From Debaryomyces hansenii CBS767 (taxonomy: Eukaryota > Ascomycota > Pichiomycetes > Serinales > Debaryomycetaceae), in assembly GCF_000006445.2 (NCBI RefSeq), contig NC_006045.2, forward strand, positions 1,302,001 to 1,366,000: a DNA stretch of 64,000 bases. Direction: 5' to 3'. This document shows, in pieces, positions 49,901-56,795 of the stretch. The number at the start of each line of letters is the position of its first letter. Positions within the stretch are counted from its first letter, which is position 1. The position numbers were made by a program, and so were the translations under genes. A model generated the notes under the pieces. The model was not told the origin of the DNA, ran no database searches, and worked only from the letters and a program-made list of their open reading frames with translations.

Positions 49901-50463
49901 GTATGAAGCACCATGGTGATGATCATAGACCAAGACCTCACGGTGGAAAGCATCATGATGATAGTGATGAGGAAAGTGATGGCGAAGATAGACCATCAAA
50001 GATGTACGGTACGAAGCACTATGGTGATGACCATAGCCCAAGACCTCATGGTGGAAAGCATCATGATGAAAGTGATGACGAAAGTGATGACGAAGATAAG
50101 CCATCAAAGATGTACGGTATGAAGCACCATGGTGATGACCATAGACCAAAACCTCATGGTGGAAAACATCACGATGATAATGATGAGGAAAGTGATGGCG
50201 AAGATAAACCATCAAAGATGTACGGTACTAAGCACCATGGTGATGACCATAGCCCAAGACCTCATGGTGGAAAGCATCATGATGAAAGTGATGACGAAAG
50301 TGATGACGAAGATAAGCCATCAAAGATGTACGGTATGAAGCACCATGGTGATGACCATAGACCAAAACCTCATGGTGGAAAACATCACGATGATAATGGC
50401 ATTCCTCCTCCTCCTCCTCCTCCTCCTCCTCAGGGTCCTCCTCCTTTGAGTCCCATTTCCTAA
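46966..50463 (+). CDS. PNGase A-like type II membrane protein with His/Asp-rich repeat tail
   Basis: A 1,165-residue protein. A cytosolic N-terminus of about 65 residues ends in basic KARKRKG, followed by a single membrane span (about 68-86, GMILIGLVLTIFLL). The luminal or external part, about 100-780, resembles the peptide-N4-(N-acetyl-beta-glucosaminyl)asparagine amidase A domain of fungi and plants, including FGDSWGTPVAANYTPPS, FNRVVLTLNTSVEGVQYDR, FVDGAEIWRTSTAEP and GPVRIVNVYFNGEKIA. The family removes N-glycans from proteins, but activity here is untested. From residue 805 come nine complete and one partial copy of a 36-residue His/Asp/Ser-rich repeat, then a polyproline stretch and the end. 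The repeat tail is not part of the family and may bind metal or the cell wall (inference). Confidence 0.83.
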   Translation: MSQHQALDTSLWNKFLYGKPRMPNLEDDIEKGASEEFHDEKQGYSDDGKVNNEYSEPIIVKARKRKGIVGRGMILIGLVLTIFLLRDQIYLPKVFKFHPCHGTIGRKSPNMASYVDESFGISNTEHVNETVPARQVIEVANPNVPRHSYGELVHSASLVKHTFGDSWGTPVAANYTPPSGVEFNRVVLTLNTSVEGVQYDRLANIFVDGAEIWRTSTAEPGGRAVFSTFKKDVSSYLKLFTKESKILFQLDNILSGRLSGEFEVELFVDFYNVEQHHPEANAFLNEEDKNLNGSIFSVAKPASQIYALSNSKNIEKSPISYLPSDKLIVNLPSVSVNTTRLKLSIFTSGSAGEEFWYANVLDKYVRKFEKNGRALQGHGPVRIVNVYFNGEKIATQSPQPIIFSGGISPALWSPVMPLNSFDLPSIDLDLSGLLPYLWENQSIEDKNIEIEIANGLDETAKPNTPRSNIGDNWITTANLLTYESKDVADVSGDIIKIDHSHSARVIDFAPPFTGSIQQTISASFDAELTSNLNFVLKDGSKLNTTVSSISGAKISNVQSYRHFGDKQKVVHLGSSSKAFTIQNVNSSDEKVDDSNIIHDYKSQLNYPLTISLDESDQSESNGADLKYEAKIAYAKEAIVHVDGKNVMSTSTSQNGKSTYVLSHEGNHGFGDLETKYKLNVVSPTGAYNYKRKVTAVNGTITSDKNKSGNEGYSDTHSYRLLYKMSPKRLHRLMKLKNIGNEYDNMIEVLSDIYNFKSGDIFICKQLRDTLNAMRILDLHREFIILDESGNVIKIGKDKHHQGKMKHHGDDHRPRPHGGKHHDESDDEDKPSKMYGTKHHGDDHRPRPHGGKHHDDSDEESDGEDKPSKMYGTKHHGDDHSPRPHGGKHHDESDDESDDEDKPSKMYGTKHHGDDHRPRPHGGKHHDESDDESDDEDKPSKMYGTKHHGDDHSPRPHGGKHHDESDDESDDEDKPSKMYGMKHHGDDHRPRPHGGKHHDDSDEESDGEDRPSKMYGTKHYGDDHSPRPHGGKHHDESDDESDDEDKPSKMYGMKHHGDDHRPKPHGGKHHDDNDEESDGEDKPSKMYGTKHHGDDHSPRPHGGKHHDESDDESDDEDKPSKMYGMKHHGDDHRPKPHGGKHHDDNGIPPPPPPPPPQGPPPLSPIS
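49378..50397 (+). repeat. 108-bp coding minisatellite in the PNGase A-like gene
   Basis: Units start at 49378 (96 bases, four codons short), 49474, 49582, 49690, 49798, 49906, 50014, 50122, 50230 and 50338 (partial). Each encodes KHHGDDH(R/S)P(R/K)PHGGKHHD followed by an acidic Ser/Glu/Asp block and (K/R)PSKMYG(T/M). From unit 2 on, R-type and S-type units alternate regularly, giving a 216-base higher-order period. Because the unit is a multiple of three, other frames of both strands also stay open across it. Confidence 0.95.
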
Positions 50464-50736
50464 AGAAATAAGCACTATAGCGATGGAAGTATAAGTAGCA
50501 CATGAAGAAAATGATGGTGACTGGAAGTAAAATTAAGATTCAGGCGACTGTACTAAACTTGTTGAATATACACCGTATAAGCTCAAAATTTTTGATACCA
50601 ACAATATATACCTCAATCGCTTTGGTAATGCTTATTTTTCTTTTTTATGTTTTATGATGTTTTTAATATATAAATTATAACTATTTACAATAAACGATAT
50701 ATTTGAAAATGCTTTTAGTGTACATTGTAAGTTTAT

Positions 50737-51450
50737 CTAACCGAATCCCGCCCATTCGATAGAAAAACTCATAGGTTCTGCATCCTTCGTAAACTCTCCT
50801 ACTAAGTCATTAGTTATGTTAGATTGCTCCTCATCATCACCTACTATAAGCCAGACCTTTTTCACACCAGTCGCAAGTCTACCTCCTGTAATCACATCAA
50901 GTAAATTTATACTTTTATAAGCAGTATTTATTATAAGATGAGAATGATATCTCAATGGATCACCAGGGTAGGCGATTAATTCTCCTCCAAACCTAAGGCC
51001 AGGCAAAATAAAAAATCCCTTATCCCTAACTGTTTTAAAAGTATGATAATCTCGTATTAAGCTCTCTAACTCGTCTTGCGTGGAATATTGCAATGAGATA
51101 AAATCTTTTAAATCCATTGGTGATAATTCTTCACTAGGTTTAAAGGTATTTGGAATTCTTATAAACTCATTATTTGCGTTTTCCTCTATACCCTCTTTAG
51201 ATGATTCGTTCTTCTTCTTATGTAATTCCTTACTATCCACTAGAACTCCATATTCACGTTCAATTAACCATAAAGCTTCATTAACACTTAATTGTAAAGG
51301 AATACCAAGAAAAATATTCTGTTGAGGAGCTTTAGGCAATGTTCCACTAAGTATTCCAAGTATTCCTAAATTTCTTAGCTTTTTAATATCTTCTATATCA
51401 AATATTAATACCCTATCATTAATAACCGGCAAAAGTATTTTTGAACTCAT
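50737..51450 (-). CDS. SEN34: tRNA-splicing endonuclease catalytic subunit Sen34
   Basis: A 237-residue protein. The C-terminal nuclease domain contains GFFILPGLRFGGELIAYPGD, PLRYHSHLIINT and ATGVKKVWLIV, carrying the catalytic triad Tyr161, His169 and Lys197 (numbering by position in the family pattern). The N-terminal domain with GILGILSGTLPKAPQQN and LPLQLS-like GIPLQLSVNEALWLIE is also typical of Sen34. A charged linker at 76-95 separates them. Sen34 cuts the 3' splice site of intron-containing pre-tRNAs; the yeast complex resides on the mitochondrial surface. The length is slightly below that of baker's yeast. Confidence 0.93.
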   Translation of the reverse strand: MSSKILLPVINDRVLIFDIEDIKKLRNLGILGILSGTLPKAPQQNIFLGIPLQLSVNEALWLIEREYGVLVDSKELHKKKNESSKEGIEENANNEFIRIPNTFKPSEELSPMDLKDFISLQYSTQDELESLIRDYHTFKTVRDKGFFILPGLRFGGELIAYPGDPLRYHSHLIINTAYKSINLLDVITGGRLATGVKKVWLIVGDDEEQSNITNDLVGEFTKDAEPMSFSIEWAGFG

Positions 51451-51862
51451 ATTAGAGACAAGCTAACTTATCATATTGTAAATCATGTCAATCTAGCTTC
51501 GGATAAATTGATTTAACGTACTAGTTTTGTGTCACTATCAAGATGGATAAAGTTAGAACAAATCAACGAACAACTATATAGCATTATAATATAGTTAGGG
51601 ATAGTTAGAATAAGGAGGATGATCCTTATGGACATTAAGGTCATATTAACTTACAAAAGGCTTGAGCCGAGTTTGGCAATTGTAGAAGCATTTATAGATA
51701 AACCACATTTATCTCAATGGCCTAAAGAATGGTTATAATAGAGTTAAAAGTCATTAGACTGTTACAAACGTATGATAATGGAGGTATTAGTATTATTAAT
51801 ATTGATATTATACATATCCTTACTTAAGACATCGAAGAAGTGAATGTTAAAAAAGTGTTTAT
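51451..51862. other. Intergenic region between SEN34 and the MYB gene
   Basis: 412 bases with the SEN34 promoter and the MYB gene 3' end. AT-rich; nothing recognised. Confidence 0.4.
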
Positions 51863-53590
51863 TCAATCAAGTAAACTTGATACTGAAATTTTGGTATTCT
51901 CGGTAGCTTCAGTATTTTCTTTAATATCTTGATCTTCGTCAATTTTATCGCTACCAAAATGGTTTTTGTCCTGCCCAGCTTGCCGTTTCTCCTCTGAACC
52001 TGTAGCAGCCGACTTGTCATCTTTGACGTATTCCGGACTTGCATTAGGTTGATCGGCGTCAATGGCACTATTGTTAGTAGTGTTACTAGTATTAATATTC
52101 GTATTAGCGTTAGGATTCGAGCTGGAACTAGTATTTGTTGTTGTATTATATGTGGATCCTCCACTTGAGACAGAATATCTGTAAGATGGAGTCAAAGGTG
52201 AATTGAAAGAATTTTGGGAGATATTTCTCTTGTGACTGGTTTGAGCGTTCTCCTTCAACGGATTAGGGAAAAAGTCTGGATTGTATGAAGATCGTCTTGA
52301 GTCAGACAACGACGTTGCATTCGAGGTGTTTAGTGTAGAAAATTCAAAGTTGGGGATGGAAATTGAATTGTTTCTAGAAGCTTGGTTACTTAGCATCAAT
52401 GGTGACCCATGATAAGGTGAGTTTTGGCCACTTGTATTCAATGAATTTGGTTGGTGTGACGCATTTACCAAATTGGATAGGTTTGGATTACTATTAGTTA
52501 TGTTGTTGGCATAAGCGTTTTGATTTTGAACCGAATACATCGTATTGGCGTACGAATGTCTCCGTGAAATTGGGTTGTGCTCATCTAATAGTCTTTTCTT
52601 AGATGGTAAGATTAATGACGGTAAAGAGCCATTTACATTATTCAACGGAGGCAATACTATATTCTGGTTGCTATTCAGATTGGACGCAGTAGTATTAGCG
52701 CTCTGACTACTATTTGCATGCATGTTATGGTGATGCATCAATTGAGCCACGTTGTCAACATCCAAACTTGCCAGTCGTTGATTAGAAGTCCGATATGGAG
52801 ATGTTGAATTTGCAGAAGACGTGGACGATAAAGGAGGTGTATTGGCCACCTCTTGGTCACCAAACATCGATGTTTTAAAAGAAATTTGTTGAGGAGGGTG
52901 TGGTTGTGGTAATGGTTGTGGTAATCGTTGCACGTTCCTCTGATCTTGTATCAGGTCTTGGGAATGGCCTGCCGCCGTGCTGAACAGCTGTTCTGGGGAT
53001 ACTTTCATATGCACGGTCGCCCTTCTTTTCCTATTCGCCCCTCCATTCCACCAGTTTTTCACAGCGTTATCTGACCTCCCATTCAAATGTCTTGCAATTT
53101 CGGCCCATTTCTTACCGTGTTTCGCTACCAACTGCTCGATAAGTTCTCCCTCTTCTGCAGATATAGGCTTTCTGTTCAACGAAGGATTCAAGTTCTGGTG
53201 GTAGCGCTCGCGGCACTGTTTTGGGGTTCTGGTACTAAGTGAATTCGAAATCTTGACCCAGTTCGATGCCCCAAATATCGATATTAATTCCATCAATTTG
53301 CGGTCTTCCTCGGGCGACCAGAATCCTCTTCTGCTGTTTCCTGCTGATGTGTTGTAAATAGATATCGTATTGGTGCCGTTGCTCAGCTTTTGTTGCCCTT
53401 GGCTCCCGGTGGTATGATTATCCACGGACTCATTGTGAGGATAAATGCCAGTAGGGCCTCCTTGTGGACGCATATTGGATAAATGTCCATTCGGCTGACT
53501 TCCTGGTGTCTGGTAGGGCCGCTGCTGCTGGTATCCCTGGTGATACTGGTCGTACGAATAATATGGTGGTTGATCAGAAGGATAATTCAT
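51863..53590 (-). CDS. R2R3-MYB transcription factor (FlbD-like)
   Basis: A 575-residue protein. Two adjacent MYB repeats lie at about 88-137 (RRGFWSPEEDRKLMELISIF, then NWVKISNSLSTRTPKQCRERYHQNLNPSL, with regularly spaced Trp) and 141-187 (ISAEEGELIEQLVAKHGKKW and GRSDNAVKNWWNG), followed by basic NRKRR. This pair closely resembles FlbD of filamentous fungi, a developmental regulator. The N-terminus is Gln/Tyr/Pro-rich and the C-terminal two thirds Asn/Ser-rich, with PHPPQQ and other low-complexity runs, as in many yeast regulators. It is a nuclear DNA-binding protein; the targets are unknown. The upstream region is 1.3 kb, long for this window and suggesting complex control. Confidence 0.9.
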   Translation of the reverse strand: MNYPSDQPPYYSYDQYHQGYQQQRPYQTPGSQPNGHLSNMRPQGGPTGIYPHNESVDNHTTGSQGQQKLSNGTNTISIYNTSAGNSRRGFWSPEEDRKLMELISIFGASNWVKISNSLSTRTPKQCRERYHQNLNPSLNRKPISAEEGELIEQLVAKHGKKWAEIARHLNGRSDNAVKNWWNGGANRKRRATVHMKVSPEQLFSTAAGHSQDLIQDQRNVQRLPQPLPQPHPPQQISFKTSMFGDQEVANTPPLSSTSSANSTSPYRTSNQRLASLDVDNVAQLMHHHNMHANSSQSANTTASNLNSNQNIVLPPLNNVNGSLPSLILPSKKRLLDEHNPISRRHSYANTMYSVQNQNAYANNITNSNPNLSNLVNASHQPNSLNTSGQNSPYHGSPLMLSNQASRNNSISIPNFEFSTLNTSNATSLSDSRRSSYNPDFFPNPLKENAQTSHKRNISQNSFNSPLTPSYRYSVSSGGSTYNTTTNTSSSSNPNANTNINTSNTTNNSAIDADQPNASPEYVKDDKSAATGSEEKRQAGQDKNHFGSDKIDEDQDIKENTEATENTKISVSSLLD

Positions 53591-54910
53591 ATCCGATCAC
53601 CAAATCTTAATTATGTCCCACTTTTCGATGAAAATATACGACAATTATATCTCAACACTCCTTGTGTGCCGCGTACGTCGTGAAGTTATTATCAAACAGT
53701 AGTTGTGATAATATATAGCGTTGTGTAAGTAGAATATACAATACTCAAAAAATTTTGAAAGTCGTTCAAGTGTTCACTTACATTTAAATTGTCTAGCAAC
53801 TAATATCATGGGTTCAAATCCTAACGAACCAACCATACTAGCGCTATCTACAGGCATATATGTCTATACGATATGCATATCGGTCATATTCTTTCGAAAT
53901 CATAACCCTCAACCCTGTACCCACCACCTATCCCACCTTATTCATTCACCATCTGGTCATATCTATTAACCAGTGCATAGACACAAACACGCAGACGTCC
54001 TATTGCATGTAGAGAAACCACTAGTGGTCCACGAACGTGAATGCGCTCTGCTGTTGCTATTGTTCAGGGTGTGTACTGCCAATGTTCCGGGTATACCAGG
54101 GTTTTTTTAGGGCATTTTCCGCCTTAACCGATAAATTCCTGTGAGTCTTGTAGGTCACCGGACGAACAAAGAAAATACGTGAAAAGACGATGCATTAGCC
54201 AGGCCTCCGACAGGTGGAAAACATCGCATGATGTTCTCCAATACTTGAGAGCGATAACTCCGGAACAATGCTGCACCATGGTTTTCGACTATCTTTTATT
54301 GAGAAAGTGCGCTAAAGGCCGACGTACGAGACGATCAGGAGTACACAGGCGGTCCACGTTGGTGTGTATCCAATAAATGTTATGTATGGTGGCTGATATA
54401 TATTTTGTGTTGTATATACAGAGAACAATAGCATTAATGCATTGGTAGTTTGGTTTGCTAGTATGCTGGAAAATATGTTAGCATACGTACTGATCTCATA
54501 TCAAAGCATGCATAGAAAGCTTACCAGAAAGGGCGGAAGTAGCTGGTCCTAATAGGCTACTGTTCGGGCCGAATTGTAATACATGCAATTCCAAAGGATA
54601 AATAGTAGACCTGGTATATTTATAGTTTTAATGCGGGTACTAATTATCGCGGATATGTTTCAACGGGGCCGGAGACCGTTGACAGGCTCAACGCTCTACA
54701 CGAAGTGCAAACGGTTGAATAGCAGTAGCGGATAAATAGTATTGGTCTGCATCGTCGTCGGACGACAAGTTGTCTTAGTGTAATTAGTGCCGGAAAATTG
54801 CATGAGATCCTATTCCGCCTCTCCGTGTCAGTCTCATCGTCGTTTCCCACTCGTTCGCATGTAGTAGGACTTCTTCACATATTGTAGGAATTTAGGGGGG
54901 ATTTTTGCTC
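53591..54910. promoter_or_regulatory. Long upstream region of the MYB gene
   Basis: 1.32 kb without a supported gene, between the MYB start and the DPH3 stop. It is visibly less AT-rich than most spacers here. GGGTTCAAATCC at 53810-53821 looks like a tRNA B box, but no A box or acceptor stem pairs with it. Short open frames at 54179-54376 (plus) and 54644-54850 (minus) lack features. Confidence 0.4.
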
Positions 54911-55126
54911 TCATATCTCATCGTAGTATTCCTGAAGGTCTTCAGGCTCAAAAATCACCTTCACCATCAACGAACATGAGGGACACACCGCGATGTCTTC
55001 GCCGTCGTTCAAATCGTCGATCGATACGGCAAATCTGTCTCCACATGGACATGGATACTGGAACAACTGGGTGACCGGATCGAATGTGAAGTCTTCGATT
55101 TCTATCTCGTCGTAGATCGTTTCCAT
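54911..55126 (-). CDS. DPH3: Diphthamide biosynthesis / Elongator-associated CSL zinc-finger protein Dph3
   Basis: A 71-residue protein; the start METIYDEIEIEDF is the conserved family start, so the frame extending 69 codons further upstream is not used. The CSL zinc ribbon has Cys26 and Cys28 in YPCPCGDRF and Cys48 and Cys51 in CPSC, and the core DLNDGEDIAVCPSCSLMVKV is nearly invariant. Dph3 (Kti11) is the electron donor for the Dph1-Dph2 radical-SAM enzyme that starts diphthamide formation on elongation factor 2, and it supports Elongator in wobble-uridine modification. Small, complete and intronless as far as can be seen. Confidence 0.96.
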   Translation of the reverse strand: METIYDEIEIEDFTFDPVTQLFQYPCPCGDRFAVSIDDLNDGEDIAVCPSCSLMVKVIFEPEDLQEYYDEI

Positions 55127-55908
55127 CGTGCTTAAATGTGCTAGTAGTCGAACAGTTAAAGGTTTTAACTTGGGTGTACTTCTGGTAATTCTTTTCAATG
55201 CTGCATTTCTTTTGATTATGTAATTGGGCCATCTCATAGTAGGTCGTGTGTGCGTGTATATCAACAGGCCGCCGGGAACAGGAGAATTGCGGAAGTGGGT
55301 TCTGATGTCTGGGTGGCATCGCTGCATCCGCACAGGGTTTATTTTGCATCTAAAACTACTTCATTACATTACATGTCAATCAAATTCTTCTTGTTAATCA
55401 AATTACAAGACAACAATTTTCCTAATTTTTCAATAGTTCTGGTTACATATGTAGCATCATAACCAGTAGTCAGTTGATAATGGTCAGTTTCATTGTTTTC
55501 AATCTACATGAATGGTTGTATATACAGAATAATTAATTGAAAGATCGGTAGGTTAGCTATATAATGTTACCTTCACAAATCTAAGTTTTCATTTACATTC
55601 ATACTGTTTTGTATGGCTTTGAAATTTTATTCGATTTTTCGGTTCGGTCTATGTCCACACTTCTTTCATGTGCTAAGCAAATTCTACATTTCAGTATCCT
55701 GCTGTCTAAACAGTGCCCACCACGATCCATTTCTAGTTGACTCGTCCAAGCCAAATTTCCGGATACAAATGTATCATGAAGTCTTATCTCATCGTTAGGC
55801 ATTATCAAGAACTAATACCAATGGTTGGTACTAAAGTTTAATCTCTCCTATTTTTAAACCAGTATATACTTAGAATTTGCATTCATCGTAAATATTAGAC
55901 GGTCTCCA
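55127..55908. other. Intergenic region with no supported gene
   Basis: 782 bases containing the DPH3 promoter and the orphan gene's 3' flank. A 69-codon minus-strand frame at 55599-55808 contains CLDSRILKCRICLAHE, which looks protein-like but is too short and unmatched to call. Confidence 0.4.
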
Positions 55909-56544
55909 CTACAAAACGTCGTACAGTTCCGACATAATATCTTCCATCCTGTCTTCAATTTCCTTTTCGGTGATCACCTTATAAGTCTTGTAACCCTCCG
56001 ATATATCTTTAATCTTAATATCCTCTCCTAATATCATAGAAATGCTCAACTCGAATCCTTTGTGCAATAAGTCCTTTTTTATATCGTCTTCATTGCTTAC
56101 ATCTATGTATCTTATCTTTGTAGACTCGATATTTAGCCTTTGGTTATTGTATGTATATATTCTTACTGTGTTATAGTTTTCACTTGGACAGATCTCCAGC
56201 CACTCTTTGTGTTTTCTGTCTCTTATACGATGTAAAATTAAACCATGACCTATAGTGTGAAGCAGTAGAAATCCTACTGAATATTCGTCTTCGATATAAC
56301 AATTATCAAATCCATAATAAAAGTTATGCACTTCACACTTGTTTCGTGCTAACATTATACCGTATTCTCCTCTGCCTGTGGTCTGAAATTTCCTGTTCAA
56401 AAGATCCTCTTTTAGTTCGTTCACATCACGTACTTGAATGTAATCTACTTCGTCTTCTAAGAAATTGTCAAACTCTGGCCATTCTTCTACAACATATTTG
56501 TGACTTTTATCGAAGATATAAATTCTAAACTGATCCATAACCAT
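55909..56544 (-). CDS. Orphan protein with a decayed paralogue at 63.7 kb
   Basis: A 211-residue protein that I do not recognise. It starts MVMDQFRIYIFDKSHKYVVE and is rich in Asp, Glu, Tyr and Ile, with no signal peptide or membrane span. Alternating short hydrophobic and charged stretches suggest an alpha/beta globular protein. The N-terminal 95 residues align with a broken copy on the same strand at 63653-63933 (for example NRKFQTTGRGEYGIMLARNK against the copy's EYGVMLARNK), and similarity continues into the 20 bases before the start codon. The existence of a diverged relative with a conserved reading pattern supports this being a true coding gene. Function is unknown. Confidence 0.65.
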   Translation of the reverse strand: MVMDQFRIYIFDKSHKYVVEEWPEFDNFLEDEVDYIQVRDVNELKEDLLNRKFQTTGRGEYGIMLARNKCEVHNFYYGFDNCYIEDEYSVGFLLLHTIGHGLILHRIRDRKHKEWLEICPSENYNTVRIYTYNNQRLNIESTKIRYIDVSNEDDIKKDLLHKGFELSISMILGEDIKIKDISEGYKTYKVITEKEIEDRMEDIMSELYDVL

Positions 56545-56795
56545 AGGCTATGTTTCCCTTAACCTTCTGCATTGGGACACTTTAAGAAACGGTCGTGTAG
56601 TGACAAGCATTCGATTGCAATTACTCATGTTGATTTAGCTGCACTCTACCTTATTTCATACAACATTCTTCCCTACTTTTTCAGGATATTTACTCGGTCT
56701 ATATCGTATTATTAGATTTTCTCGTCCGTACATTTGTGTGATTACTAATTATGAAATCAATTTTTAGTAGATAGATTTATGGATAGACTTTTACC

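Noticed and set aside
49385..50338. Long open frames on both strands across the PNGase A-like repeat, including about 210 codons on the minus strand
   Set aside because: They follow from a repeat unit whose length is a multiple of three; the translations are Met/Ile/Val-rich or His/Tyr-rich shadows of the real frame.
49378..50397. Tandem array considered as a CRISPR-like or satellite element
   Set aside because: Units are contiguous, coding and in frame without unique spacers; it is a minisatellite within a gene of a eukaryote.
53805..53832. GGGTTCAAATCC, resembling the B box/T arm of a tRNA gene
   Set aside because: No matching A box, anticodon arm or pairing acceptor stem can be placed in the 70 bases upstream, and no T run follows at the right distance.
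54948..55349. Longer frames around DPH3 (140 codons in frame and 133 in another)
   Set aside because: DPH3 begins at the conserved METIYDE; the extra upstream codons have no family counterpart, and the other frame is a shadow.
55599..55808. 69-codon minus-strand frame with a Cys/His-containing segment
   Set aside because: Too short and unmatched; possibly another relic, but there is no paralogue in the window to support it.
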